The notes beneath the pieces were generated by a model, which was not told the origin of the DNA, made no database searches, and worked only from the letters and a program-made list of their open reading frames with translations. Positions 25,170 to 33,811 of a stretch of 64,000 nt of DNA are shown one piece after another. Position 1 is the first letter of the stretch; every line of letters begins with the position of its first letter. The translations under genes and the position numbers were made by a program. The stretch comes from M3007 sp033764075 (lineage in GTDB: Bacteria; Bacteroidota; Bacteroidia; Chitinophagales; Saprospiraceae). The stretch covers positions 62,001 to 126,000 of the forward strand of contig JANRJH010000053.1 of the NCBI GenBank assembly GCA_033764075.1. The letters are read 5' to 3'.

Positions 25170-27077
25170 ATGCTTTCTTTGTCCAACATCTACGTTCAAT
25201 ACGGCGACCGCATCCTCCTGGACGGCGTCAACCTCGTCATCAAACCCGGCGAGCGCGTGGGCCTGGTGGGCCGCAACGGCGCCGGCAAATCGACCCTGCT
25301 CAAGATCATCGCCGGCGAGATGTCGCCCCACGAAGGCAACGTCGTGCGCCCGGCCACCTTCTCCGTCGGCTACCTGCACCAGGACATGCTGCTGCCCAAG
25401 GGCAAAACGGTCATCGACGAGACCATGACCGCCTTTGAAGAAGTGCTGGCCCTCGAAAAACGGCTCAAGGAAATCGAGATCGAACTGGGTGAACGCGAAG
25501 ACTACGAGTCGGACGGCTACCACGACCTCATCGTCGACATGGGCGACATCACCGAACGCCTCGCCCACATCGGCGGCCACACCTCGCAGGCCGACGCCGA
25601 AAAGGTGCTCACCGGCCTCGGATTTGCGCCCACCGACATGAAGCGGCTCACCGATGAGTTTTCCGGCGGCTGGCAAATGCGCATTGAACTGGCCAAAATG
25701 CTGCTCCGCCAACCCGATCTGCTCCTGCTCGATGAGCCCACCAACCACCTCGACATCGAAAGCATCCTCTGGCTCGAAAACTTCCTGAACAGCTATCAGG
25801 GCATGGCCATCGTCATCAGCCACGACAAACGCTTCCTCGACAACGTCACCAACCGCACCGTGGAGATCATCCTCGGCCGCCTCGACGACTACAAGGGTAA
25901 CTACTCCAAGTATATCGAGCTCAGCGTCGACCGCCGCGAAAAAATGGCCGCCGCCTACGAAAACCAGCAGCGCGTGATCGCCGACCGCGAACGCACCATC
26001 GCCCGCTTCATGGCCAAGGCCACCAAGACCAAGATGGCCCAGAGCATGCAAAAGCAACTCGACAAAATGGAACGCATCGAGGTCGATGATGTGGACACCG
26101 CCGTCATGAACCTGCGCTTCCCCACCGCGCCCCGCTCGGGCGAGGTGGTGGCTAAGGCCGAGCGCGTGAGCAAGCGCTACGGCGACCTCAAGGTGCTCGA
26201 GAACGTCGACTTCCAGATCCTGCGCGGCGAACGCGTAGCCTTTGTCGGCCAAAACGGCCAGGGCAAAACCACCCTCGCCAAGATCCTCATCGGTCAGGAA
26301 AATGCCACCGGCGGACACGTGACCCTGGGGCACAACGTCTCCATCGGCTACTACGCCCAGAACCAGGCCGAGACGCTCAACCCGCGCATCACCTTGCTCG
26401 AAACAATGGAGCTGTACTCCCCCGAGGAGATGCGCACCAAGCTGCGGGGCATGCTGGGCTCTTTCCTGTTCAGCGGCGAAGATGTAGACAAAAAAGTTGC
26501 CGCGCTCTCCGGCGGCGAACGCGCGCGCCTGGCCCTGGCCTGCATGATGTTGCGCCCGTTCAACTTCCTGCTGCTCGACGAACCGACGAACCACCTGGAC
26601 ATGCTGTCCAAAGACGTGCTCAAAAACGCATTGCTCCAGTACAACGGCACCATGCTCGTGGTCAGCCACGACCGTGAGTTCCTGGCCGGCCTCACCGAAC
26701 GCACCATTGAGTTCCGCGACCACCGCCTGCAGGAATACCTGGGCGACGTGAACTACTTCCTCGACAAACGAAAAGCACGCGACATGCGCGAGGTGGAAAA
26801 ACGCAGCAAGCCCACCGGCGGCTATGCGGCACCCGACGACGGCGTGGAAGCGCTCGGCGCCGAACAGAAAAAACAACTGCAACGCACCGTGCAAAAAGCG
26901 GAAAAGCGCATCGGAGAAATCGAAAATGCACTCCAGGATCTGGAAGGACAAATGGGGGGTAACGATTTTTACACCCGGCCGGAATCCGCCAAGGTGCTCG
27001 AAAAATACCATACACTCAAATCCGAACTCGACCAGGTGGTGGCGGAGTGGGAAGCGGCACTGGAGCGCCTGGGATGA
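25170..27077 (+). CDS. ABC-F family ATPase (ribosome-associated, two ABC domains)
   Basis: A 635-residue soluble protein with two ATP-binding cassettes and no membrane segments. Domain 1: Walker A GRNGAGKS (34-41), signature DEFSGGWQMR, Walker B LLLLDEPTNHLD. Linker near residues 250-330 with a charged helical pair (the P-site tRNA interaction motif region). Domain 2: Walker A GQNGQGKT (360-367), signature ALSGGERARLALA, Walker B LLLDEPTNHLD. The C-terminal coiled coil (about 560-635, rich in KKQLQRTVQKAEKRIGEIE) places it near the Uup/YdiF branch. Such proteins relieve stalled ribosomes or assist translation. The start at MLSLSNIYVQYG is the normal one. Confidence 0.93.
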   Translation: MLSLSNIYVQYGDRILLDGVNLVIKPGERVGLVGRNGAGKSTLLKIIAGEMSPHEGNVVRPATFSVGYLHQDMLLPKGKTVIDETMTAFEEVLALEKRLKEIEIELGEREDYESDGYHDLIVDMGDITERLAHIGGHTSQADAEKVLTGLGFAPTDMKRLTDEFSGGWQMRIELAKMLLRQPDLLLLDEPTNHLDIESILWLENFLNSYQGMAIVISHDKRFLDNVTNRTVEIILGRLDDYKGNYSKYIELSVDRREKMAAAYENQQRVIADRERTIARFMAKATKTKMAQSMQKQLDKMERIEVDDVDTAVMNLRFPTAPRSGEVVAKAERVSKRYGDLKVLENVDFQILRGERVAFVGQNGQGKTTLAKILIGQENATGGHVTLGHNVSIGYYAQNQAETLNPRITLLETMELYSPEEMRTKLRGMLGSFLFSGEDVDKKVAALSGGERARLALACMMLRPFNFLLLDEPTNHLDMLSKDVLKNALLQYNGTMLVVSHDREFLAGLTERTIEFRDHRLQEYLGDVNYFLDKRKARDMREVEKRSKPTGGYAAPDDGVEALGAEQKKQLQRTVQKAEKRIGEIENALQDLEGQMGGNDFYTRPESAKVLEKYHTLKSELDQVVAEWEAALERLG

Positions 27078-27084
27078 ACAGACT

Positions 27085-27154
27085 CGTCCTACGAGTATAG
27101 TCGTAGGACGAAAAATCACGAAAAAATTCGTCCTACGACTATACTCGTAGGACG
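27085..27154. repeat. Perfect 28-bp inverted repeat made of two palindromes
   Basis: The segment 27085-27112 is the exact reverse complement of 27127-27154. Each arm is itself nearly palindromic (CGTCCTACGA...TCGTAGGACG). The spacer is A-rich. It starts seven bases after the ABC-F stop and ends 12 bases before the next start. It may act as a terminator or a REP-like element able to fold as one long or two short hairpins. Confidence 0.92.
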
Positions 27155-27166
27155 ACTCACCCGGGT

Positions 27167-27691
27167 ATGCGAATGCAATTTTACGCGCTGCTTTCCGTCC
27201 TCGCCCTCTTCGGCGTAGTGGTGCTGTACGTGCGCGAGTTCGACTACTTCAGCAACACCATTCACGCGGGCCGGCTGGTGGCCGGCGCGCTGGTGGCGGG
27301 CGTTTGTTTGTCGGCGGGGCTCCTGCTTGCGTACCGGGAGCGGTTTCAGCCCTGGGAAAAACACCTGCCGGAGGCGCTTTTGATCTTTTTTGCCATTACA
27401 TTGGTTATGCCGTTGGTATTCAGTCTATTGAACAGATCCTACGGTACAGTGCAGTATGAGTCTTTTCAATTTCTGGAAGAAAAACCGTACTACGCCTCCG
27501 CATACGGCGCCCTGAAGGGCGAGCGGATCGAACCTTCGGGGTATTTTTTGCTGGTGAAGAACGATAAGGGCGGCACGCATCGCTTCCGCTACCAGCAGCA
27601 AGCGTATTTCCCGCTTTCCCGTGCGGGCGATACCATCTCGTTGCCCATGCACAAGGGACTGCTCCGCTTTGAGCGGATGGTGTTAAAATAG
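27167..27691 (+). CDS. Membrane protein of unknown function
   Basis: A 174-residue protein with three hydrophobic helices: residues 3-22, about 36-56 (LVAGALVAGVCLSAGLLLAY) and 71-89 (ALLIFFAITLVMPLVFSLL). A soluble tail of about 80 residues (FQFLEEKPYYASAYG...HRFRYQQQAYFPL) looks like a small beta domain outside the membrane. It is not recognised. It follows the palindromic repeat and is convergent with the next gene. Confidence 0.65.
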   Translation: MRMQFYALLSVLALFGVVVLYVREFDYFSNTIHAGRLVAGALVAGVCLSAGLLLAYRERFQPWEKHLPEALLIFFAITLVMPLVFSLLNRSYGTVQYESFQFLEEKPYYASAYGALKGERIEPSGYFLLVKNDKGGTHRFRYQQQAYFPLSRAGDTISLPMHKGLLRFERMVLK

Positions 27692-27752
27692 ATGGTTTCG
27701 CGTCTCAATTTCCCAAAGGATGCTGAAAATGAAACCTTGAAACCATGGTCTT

Positions 27753-29096
27753 TTACTTCAAATAACAACTCAACCCCAACTCAAAACTCAGGACGTTCGG
27801 GTGCATCCTGACCCCGTTTTCCGCGCTCCAGTTGGTCAGGCTTTTCTGGAACTGGGCACCGGCCGTGACGCCAATCCGGTCGCTGAGCAGACGGGTCAGC
27901 CGGCCTTTGAGCAGTCCATTGATGTTCCATTGGGTGTTGATCAATGCTGTTTTTGAGCCACTGTAAGACAACAGCGCTCCCTGGTAGCGCGTAAGCCCAT
28001 TGTTTTGTGTCCAGACAGCTGCGGCCCCGCCAACCAGCACATCGGCCTGCCAGCTCTTATTTCTCCAGGTTTTGCCGATGGCAACAGGCACCTGAAGGAT
28101 TCGTGTGGTGTTGTAGTGGCGGACTGTCTGTTGGGCCTTCACGGAAAGTGTTACATCGCCATATACCACAGTTGGTTTGCCCGTGAGCGCATTGGTGGTG
28201 ACTCCAATGATGGTATCGGTCAGGGTGAGCTTGTAATCATCGATGGTTTGGCTCCAATCAAACCGGCTTTCAAGTTGGTGGTACTGGAGACCTGCCATAA
28301 GCAGATAACCCCCGTTCAAAGGGTGGATATAACTCAGCTCTGCATACCCTGACGCCAGGGTTTTTTCGTAAGGATGACGTTCGGGTTTATCCTGGCCGTA
28401 GCCCGGGCTCCAGGCCGACAGGCCACCCAGCAACACGAGCCGTTTGCGGGGTGTAAAGTCATTTTTCCTGGTCGTGATGTTTTCCGGGATGGCAATGACG
28501 GACTCAACCGTCGGAATGACGATGGCTGAAGTCAAGATGACCGATGGATTTGTCAACGGCAATAACGGGAGCGGCGTGTAGATTTGTTTCGCTGATTGGT
28601 CAGTTGCGGGAATTCCTCTGTTGGGTTCTTCCATCGGAGGAATGTGATGATCCACCAGTTTGGGTATTTCGGCCGATATTTGTTCTCCTTCTGACGATGT
28701 GCGCCCTCCGGCCGGATGGGCGGCATAATGGTTCCTGCTCGTGTGCTCAGTCCTTGTGGCCGGCTGAACGTTATCGCTGGAATTCAAAACAACAGCCTCC
28801 CTGCCTTCCGGTTTGGCGTATTCAACTTGTACGGGACCCGGCAGGCTCGATGCGGCATCAGTTGAAATGTTCACATGCCAGGTGCACAACAGCGGCAACA
28901 ACAATACGGCGATGAGCGCTCCGGCGCCCAGGAGCCTTGCCCAATTGGTTCGGTCTCTCTGCTCTTCCTGTTGCATTTGCAGTTTGGCCATTTTCTGGAG
29001 AATGCCATCCTCCATGTGCTCCCAGTTAAGTTCAGGAGGCAATGGCTGCTTGTCTTTAGCCAAAGACTGTTTCAATCTGTCGAAATTAGAGTCCAC
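27753..29096 (-). CDS. Anti-sigma-like membrane protein with a beta-barrel-like C-terminal half
   Basis: A 447-residue protein. Residues 1-50 are cytoplasmic and helical (LPPELNWEHMEDGILQKM), a single membrane helix lies at about 53-72 (LLGAGALIAVLLLPLLCTW), residues 75-210 are low-complexity, and 215-447 form alternating strands ending in a C-terminal aromatic-rich LSFELGLSCYLK as in outer-membrane barrels. It overlaps the sigma factor gene by 11 bases, so it is probably the sigma regulator. An inner-membrane anchor joined to a barrel-like domain is topologically strange. Function is inferred from position. Confidence 0.65.
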   Translation of the reverse strand: MDSNFDRLKQSLAKDKQPLPPELNWEHMEDGILQKMAKLQMQQEEQRDRTNWARLLGAGALIAVLLLPLLCTWHVNISTDAASSLPGPVQVEYAKPEGREAVVLNSSDNVQPATRTEHTSRNHYAAHPAGGRTSSEGEQISAEIPKLVDHHIPPMEEPNRGIPATDQSAKQIYTPLPLLPLTNPSVILTSAIVIPTVESVIAIPENITTRKNDFTPRKRLVLLGGLSAWSPGYGQDKPERHPYEKTLASGYAELSYIHPLNGGYLLMAGLQYHQLESRFDWSQTIDDYKLTLTDTIIGVTTNALTGKPTVVYGDVTLSVKAQQTVRHYNTTRILQVPVAIGKTWRNKSWQADVLVGGAAAVWTQNNGLTRYQGALLSYSGSKTALINTQWNINGLLKGRLTRLLSDRIGVTAGAQFQKSLTNWSAENGVRMHPNVLSFELGLSCYLK

Positions 29097-29640
29097 CAGC
29101 CAGAGAAATTTTATTGTTGTTAATAAGGTTATTTCTGAGCCAGTTCTTGGCTCTGGACAATTGAGAACGCGATGTTTCCGGACTTATGCCCACCATTTCG
29201 CTGACCTCAGCATGTGAATATTCGTCGATGACCACCAACATGAAGACTTGTTTGTATCCATCTGGCATGTTTTGCAAATAGCCTTCAATTTGCTCCTTGC
29301 TCAGGTTGGTCAGTTGCTCCTCTACACTCGTATCTGTTTCCACTACACCATCAATGGGGACCACCACCGCAGGCGATTTGCCTTGTCTTGTATGTTGCAA
29401 GCATTGGTTGATCACCAGCCGCCTCAGCCAATATTTGAATTCGCCTTTTGCCGCATCGAACGTGTGTACACTCAGGAACACCCTTGCAAATATTTCCTGT
29501 ATGACATCCTGATGCGCACTTGCATCTGCGACATACCTCCTCACCACAGCGTATACGTATGCTATACAGCCCTCGTACATCGCTTTGAATGCCGCGTGGT
29601 CGCGTTGTTTTACTCTTGAAAGGATGTCGGAATCGACCAT
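29086..29640 (-). CDS. ECF-type RNA polymerase sigma factor
   Basis: A 184-residue sigma-70 family protein. Region 2 runs over VKQRDHAAFKAMYEGCIAYVYAVVRRYV...DVIQEIFARVFLSVHTFD, including the DxxQEIF core-binding helix. Region 4 is MPDGYKQVFMLVVIDEYSHAEVSEMVGISPETSRSQLSRAK, a helix-turn-helix for the -35 element. No region 3 is present, as in ECF factors. I chose MVDSDILSRV at 29640 over the ATG 14 codons upstream because it gives a standard N-terminus and leaves room after the upstream terminator. The downstream membrane gene is likely its regulator. Confidence 0.9.
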   Translation of the reverse strand: MVDSDILSRVKQRDHAAFKAMYEGCIAYVYAVVRRYVADASAHQDVIQEIFARVFLSVHTFDAAKGEFKYWLRRLVINQCLQHTRQGKSPAVVVPIDGVVETDTSVEEQLTNLSKEQIEGYLQNMPDGYKQVFMLVVIDEYSHAEVSEMVGISPETSRSQLSRAKNWLRNNLINNNKISLAGGL

Positions 29641-29660
29641 GGCTGTTTGTATGCGATCGC

Positions 29661-29696
29661 TGAAAACCCGGAGGACGCACAAGTGTCCTCCGGGTT
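29661..29696 (-). terminator. Intrinsic terminator of the six-repeat lipoprotein gene
   Basis: AACCCGGAGGAC (29665-29676) and GTCCTCCGGGTT (29685-29696) form a perfect 12-bp stem with an 8-base loop. On the minus strand T residues follow. It separates this gene from the sigma-factor unit. Confidence 0.8.
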
Positions 29697-29716
29697 CGAC
29701 TTTTATTGAACGCTGT

Positions 29717-30940
29717 TTATTGGCAGTTGTCGATGAAGGTGCAAATATCCTGATCGTTGTTGAACGTAACCGTACTGCCGTCGCTGAGGAGGGTTATTGA
29801 TACGGGATAAACCACGTCGATTTCATTCAAATTATAGGCGTTGTATACACCAAAGTATTCGATGAAAGTATTGATGTTGAACACTTGCCCGCCGGCTGCC
29901 AATTGCATCGGGTAGTTGATGCTGTACCGGCAATCGATCAGGGCGGTGTTAAAGAACAGGAGGGCATGTGCCGGTGTTTCGCAGATATCTACCGGTTCGA
30001 TGACAATCTCTACGCCACAATCCTTGTACGCCTCAATCAGGTCATCCAGGTTGTTGATGGGTATGAGGTTGTCGTTTTCATCAATCAGGGAGAAAGGAAA
30101 CAGCAGTTCAATTTCGGTGCCGTTCAGCACCAGGGCGGCATACTCGTTCTCGTCATCAACAGTGATGATGTCGCCGTTTCCGGTTTGCACATTGAAAGGG
30201 AAAGCGAGCCGGTTGCAGGCAAACCCGTTGAACTGGAATCCGCCTGTGACGACGGGCGGGTCGATCAGATCACAATCAAAGGCCAGTTCAAAAAACGTGC
30301 CCACGTCATTGATCACTACCCGGTCGCCGGACAGGTCGATAACCGTCAGGGGCAAAGTAAAGTACAATGTGTCGATGGATACAATCAGGTCAATGAGTTC
30401 TGTCTCGTCGTTGGCGGTGTAAGGCTGATCATTGCCGTCGACCAGACTAACCGGGTATACGATCTCCAGACAAACATATCCGAGCAAACATGCAGGGATT
30501 AAATCACCACTTTGGGCTGCGCGATCCCAGCCTTGGTCGGGGACGCAACCGGCGTATGCTACCGCCAGGTCGCGGTTGTTTCCGATCTGGGCCGCACTGC
30601 CGTCTGCTTTTGTTACGAGCAGTGGAAAGGCGAATGCAACGACGCGGTCGGCGCCCGTAGCGTTCATGGCCGCGTCGAATGCGGCCTGGTTCTGGATATC
30701 AACGGTGTTTCCTGATTTCAACACCAGGCCGAAGGGATAGCCGATCCGCATACATCCAAGGTCAAGGCCTCCGGAAGAGCCGGGCTTCAGGGCTGATATC
30801 AGGCCGTTGACGATGGTGGTGTCCGGTGTGTAATTGGGATTTTCAGGTACAATGGTATTGATCTGGTCGTCCTTGTTGCAAGCCGTGAACAGTATACCCA
30901 CAGACAAAAGGAGAAGAATGGACTTACTAAGCAGTTTCAT
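29717..30940 (-). CDS. Surface lipoprotein with about six tandem beta repeats
   Basis: A 407-residue protein with a clear lipoprotein signal (MKLLSKSILLLLSVGILFTAC followed by NKDDQ). From residue about 50 a unit of roughly 60 residues recurs: each starts near a Cys and reads like 'I.YPF.l....G....i.n...f...' (examples MRIGYPFGLVLKSGNTVDI, LEIVYPVSLVDGNDQPYT, NRLAFPFNVQTGNGDIITV, RYSINYPMQLAAGGQVFNI), alternating with shorter IELLFPFSLI-like strands, ending in CTFIDNCQ. Regular Cys-bearing strands suggest a repeat scaffold. No enzyme motif is seen. The start was chosen for the signal peptide; the reading frame is open far upstream but without sense. Confidence 0.72.
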   Translation of the reverse strand: MKLLSKSILLLLSVGILFTACNKDDQINTIVPENPNYTPDTTIVNGLISALKPGSSGGLDLGCMRIGYPFGLVLKSGNTVDIQNQAAFDAAMNATGADRVVAFAFPLLVTKADGSAAQIGNNRDLAVAYAGCVPDQGWDRAAQSGDLIPACLLGYVCLEIVYPVSLVDGNDQPYTANDETELIDLIVSIDTLYFTLPLTVIDLSGDRVVINDVGTFFELAFDCDLIDPPVVTGGFQFNGFACNRLAFPFNVQTGNGDIITVDDENEYAALVLNGTEIELLFPFSLIDENDNLIPINNLDDLIEAYKDCGVEIVIEPVDICETPAHALLFFNTALIDCRYSINYPMQLAAGGQVFNINTFIEYFGVYNAYNLNEIDVVYPVSITLLSDGSTVTFNNDQDICTFIDNCQ

Positions 30941-31043
30941 GTTTAAAGTTTGAATGGTTAGAACCAAAATTGACTGGGAGGCCTTCCAGATACAACAACT
31001 ATATGCGCCGATCGAAGCAATCGTTGCACGGCTCAGATTTTTT

Positions 31044-31077
31044 TTTGCCGGTTGGCAGGGCCGTACAGGTATATTTG
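31044..31077 (+). promoter_or_regulatory. Candidate promoter of the PLP enzyme gene
   Basis: TTTG at 31044-31047 and TATATTTG at 31070-31077 match the -33 and -7 elements with a slightly long 22-base spacer. The ATG is 46 bases downstream. The rest of the 30941-31123 gap holds nothing recognisable. Confidence 0.5.
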
Positions 31078-31123
31078 CATGTGAATACACTGCCGGCAGC
31101 GCCATCTCCCAAACGTTTGATCC

Positions 31124-32317
31124 ATGCACATCTCTTCTTTTCTCGCCCGCGAAACCCCCGACCCCCGCACCACGGTCCCCCATGTGCTGCCCATTTATCC
31201 CACATCCTCTTTTGTTTTTGAAAGCATCGAAGAGGGTATTGACCTGTTTCAAAACATAGAAAAGGGGCATGTGTACAGCCGCTATGCCAACCCCACGGTC
31301 GATGCCGTCGCCCGCAAACTGGCCGAGCTGGAGGCTTTCGGCCTGCCGGATTTACGCCCCGAGGCCGTTATGACCAACAGCGGGATGTCGGCCATCAGCA
31401 CCCTCCTGCTGGGCACGCTCAAAGCGGGCGACAAGCTGCTCACCCAGGGCAACCTGTACGGGGGCACCACCGAATTGCTGCGCAGCATCCTTGCCCCGCT
31501 GGGGGTGGAGCCCATTTTCGCCGACCTGCGCGACCCGTACAACCTGGCCCGCATCCTGCACGACGAACCTGGCATCCGAATGGTGTATTGCGAGACGCCG
31601 GCCAACCCCACCCTGGCCTGTGTAGACCTGCACGCGATCAGCGAACTGGCGCACCGCCATGGCGCATGGTGCGCTGTGGACAACACCTTCTGCACGCCCT
31701 TCCTCCAGCAGCCGTTCGCCCAGGGGGTCGACTTTATTGTGCACTCCACCACCAAGTTCCTGAACGGACACGGAAACGGCATCGCCGGCATCATCATCGG
31801 CCGCGACCGGGACCTGATGCGCCAAAAAGTGTGGAATGCCATGAAGCTGCTCGGCTCCAATTGCTCGCCTTTCGAGGCGTGGCTGGTGCACAACGGACTG
31901 AAAACACTGGCCGTGCGCATGGAGCGCCACTGCACCAACGCACTCGAACTGGCCCGGTTCCTGTCCGGGCACCCGGCGGTGGAAAACGTCAACTACCCGG
32001 GCCTGCCCACTCATCCGGACCACGAACTCGCCGTTCGCCAAATGCCCAACGGGTTCGGCGGCATGCTCAGCTTTGAACTCAAAGGGGGGTACAACGCCGG
32101 CATCCGCCTGCTCAACCAGACGAAGCTCTGCACCCTCGCGCCAACCCTGGGCGATGTAGACACCCTCTTGCTCCACCCGGCCTCCTCGTCGCACCTCAAG
32201 GTGCCGCGCGAGCTGCGCGAAGCCAACGGCATCACCGACGGCCTGGTGCGTGTGTCGGTAGGCATCGAACACGTTGAGGATTTAAAAGCGGATTTGGCGC
32301 AGGCGATGGGGGGGTAG
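31124..32317 (+). CDS. PLP-dependent Cys/Met metabolism enzyme (gamma-synthase / gamma-lyase family)
   Basis: A 397-residue cytosolic enzyme. The PLP lysine is Lys211 in HSTTKFLNGHGN. YSRYANPTVDAVARKLAELE, SGMSAISTLLLGTLKAGD, YGGTTELLRSILAPLGVE, ETPANPTLACVDL and the C-terminal RVSVGIEHVEDLKADL are all family hallmarks. Members include cystathionine gamma-synthase, O-acetylhomoserine sulfhydrylase and methionine gamma-lyase. These share motifs, and I cannot pick one from sequence alone. The Ser-rich C-terminal HPASSSHLKVPRELREANGI is compatible with a lyase or cystathionine synthase. It is monocistronic by spacing. Confidence 0.88.
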   Translation: MHISSFLARETPDPRTTVPHVLPIYPTSSFVFESIEEGIDLFQNIEKGHVYSRYANPTVDAVARKLAELEAFGLPDLRPEAVMTNSGMSAISTLLLGTLKAGDKLLTQGNLYGGTTELLRSILAPLGVEPIFADLRDPYNLARILHDEPGIRMVYCETPANPTLACVDLHAISELAHRHGAWCAVDNTFCTPFLQQPFAQGVDFIVHSTTKFLNGHGNGIAGIIIGRDRDLMRQKVWNAMKLLGSNCSPFEAWLVHNGLKTLAVRMERHCTNALELARFLSGHPAVENVNYPGLPTHPDHELAVRQMPNGFGGMLSFELKGGYNAGIRLLNQTKLCTLAPTLGDVDTLLLHPASSSHLKVPRELREANGITDGLVRVSVGIEHVEDLKADLAQAMGG

Positions 32318-32424
32318 CGGGCAGCGTTCGGGGCGCTAATGACATCTTCTTGTTGTGCAAATGTTGATTTCGCACCCAACCCTGCGTGGGAAAGGCCCCG
32401 TCTTGTCTAATAAAATCCTGGCGT

Positions 32425-33315
32425 ATGAAAGCTCAGTATACCTGGACATTGCTCGTTACCCTTGCGCTTTCGGGTGAAGCCGCAGCCCAGCAGCACAATA
32501 GCCTGCCCATCGGACAGACCTGGAACTACGAGTTGTTCGGCGGCTGGAACCCGAATGTTTACGGGCCATCCAGCCTGACGGTGGTTGCCGATACCATCAT
32601 CAGCGGCATAACAGCCCAAAAACTGGAGATGACCTTTAATGGCCCCCATCCACCATCCGTCTATTTTGCTTACACCACCGCCAACGAGGTGTACGCCTGG
32701 TATCCGTTTAGCCAGGGTTTTGGCAAAATTTACGATTTCTCGTTGCAGTCCGGCGACACGCTCGCCCTAAGCGCCTACAAAAAATATCGCATAGACAGTA
32801 GTGGTGTAACAACGGCATTCGGACCGGCCTTGCGTTTCCAGCACATTTCATTTTACGGACAAGGTTGGACGAACGGCCCGTATCTCGTGCTCGAGGGGGC
32901 AGGCATGGTTGGCCGACCGGGTTTTCAGCCGGAAAAAACCTGCGCTTTTTTCTTTCTGCAAAATTCGTTTTGCGGCTCACCCGTTGACGGTGTCGATCAT
33001 TTTTTTAAATGTTTTACCAGCCCAAACTGGCAGTTGGATCCGTATGGCAACTGCCTGACCGCTGATTCGGCGCCCGCAGCCCCTCCTTTTACCCTGACGC
33101 CAAACCCGTGCTTTCAAACCTGCCGCATAACCAACGCGGTAACGCCGTTTGAAACGGTTGCTGTTTTCGACTTGGCAGGTCGGCTCCTTAAGTCGTACAG
33201 GCTGGATTATCCTGCATCCGGCTTCGCGTTTTCCGTAATCGATCTGCCTGCCGGTATGGTCTTCATCCGGTTGGATCAGGGTTCCTTCAGGCCGCTGTTG
33301 ATCAGGCAGCCTTAA
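32425..33315 (+). CDS. T9SS-exported protein of unknown function
   Basis: A 296-residue protein with a signal peptide (MKAQYTWTLLVTLALSGEAAAQQ) and a C-terminal type IX sorting domain (about 225-296: FTLTPNPCFQTCRI, VFDLAGRLLKSYRL, DLPAGMVFIRL). The middle part, with repeated TYDFSLQSGDTLALS-like strands and a Cys-rich patch (CAFFFLQNSFCGSPVDG), is not recognised. It probably ends up on the cell surface or outside. The ATG at 32425 gives the signal peptide; an earlier in-frame start does not. Confidence 0.75.
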   Translation: MKAQYTWTLLVTLALSGEAAAQQHNSLPIGQTWNYELFGGWNPNVYGPSSLTVVADTIISGITAQKLEMTFNGPHPPSVYFAYTTANEVYAWYPFSQGFGKIYDFSLQSGDTLALSAYKKYRIDSSGVTTAFGPALRFQHISFYGQGWTNGPYLVLEGAGMVGRPGFQPEKTCAFFFLQNSFCGSPVDGVDHFFKCFTSPNWQLDPYGNCLTADSAPAAPPFTLTPNPCFQTCRITNAVTPFETVAVFDLAGRLLKSYRLDYPASGFAFSVIDLPAGMVFIRLDQGSFRPLLIRQP

Positions 33316-33374
33316 CGCCGGAGCGCGCGTGGGTTTCAAAAAATTGTAACTTTACCGCTTCAAACAAACCCTGT

Positions 33375-33791
33375 ATGAAGCATATTATTCCCGTTTTAGC
33401 CCTGGCGCTCCTCGCTTTCGCCTGCAAAACAAGCGATAAAAACAAAACACAGAACAACGTGAACAGCACCCAATTGACCGGCACGATCACCAAGCTCGAC
33501 CGCATGGCCCTGCCCCCCAACGCCGAAGTGTACCTCCGCCTGGACGACGTCAGCAGGGCCGACGCACCCTCCGTTATGATCGCCGAAAAAACCTTTCCCA
33601 CGGAAGGCAAACAAGTGCCTATTTCCTTTGAACTGCCGTACGATGCAACCAAAATCGACCCGCGCATGCGCTACAACATCATGGCGCAGATACGGGTGGA
33701 CGGTGCAACCCTGTACCGCACCACCAGGGCGTATCCGGTGATCAACAACGGCGAAACGCAGAACCTTGAGCTGTTGCTCGACCGCCAGTAA
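33375..33791 (+). CDS. YbaY-family lipoprotein
   Basis: A 138-residue lipoprotein: signal MKHIIPVLALALLAFAC followed by KTSDKN. The mature domain matches the YbaY/YscW-type beta sandwich: LTGTITKLDRMALPPNAEVYLRLDDVSRADAPSVMIAEKTF, then VPISFELPYDATKIDPRMRYNIMAQIRVDGATLYRTTRAYPV. In the family this domain is a periplasmic lipoprotein of unclear task, or a pilotin-like factor in type III systems. TAACTTTA at 33347-33354 is a near promoter match. It stands alone, convergent with the SH3 lipoprotein gene. Confidence 0.82.
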   Translation: MKHIIPVLALALLAFACKTSDKNKTQNNVNSTQLTGTITKLDRMALPPNAEVYLRLDDVSRADAPSVMIAEKTFPTEGKQVPISFELPYDATKIDPRMRYNIMAQIRVDGATLYRTTRAYPVINNGETQNLELLLDRQ

Positions 33792-33811
33792 AAGCAGCGC
33801 TGTCGTCTGTA

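Noticed and set aside
25017..27119. 700-codon minus-strand open frame opposite the ABC-F gene
   Set aside because: Antisense shadow of a clear ABC-F ATPase.
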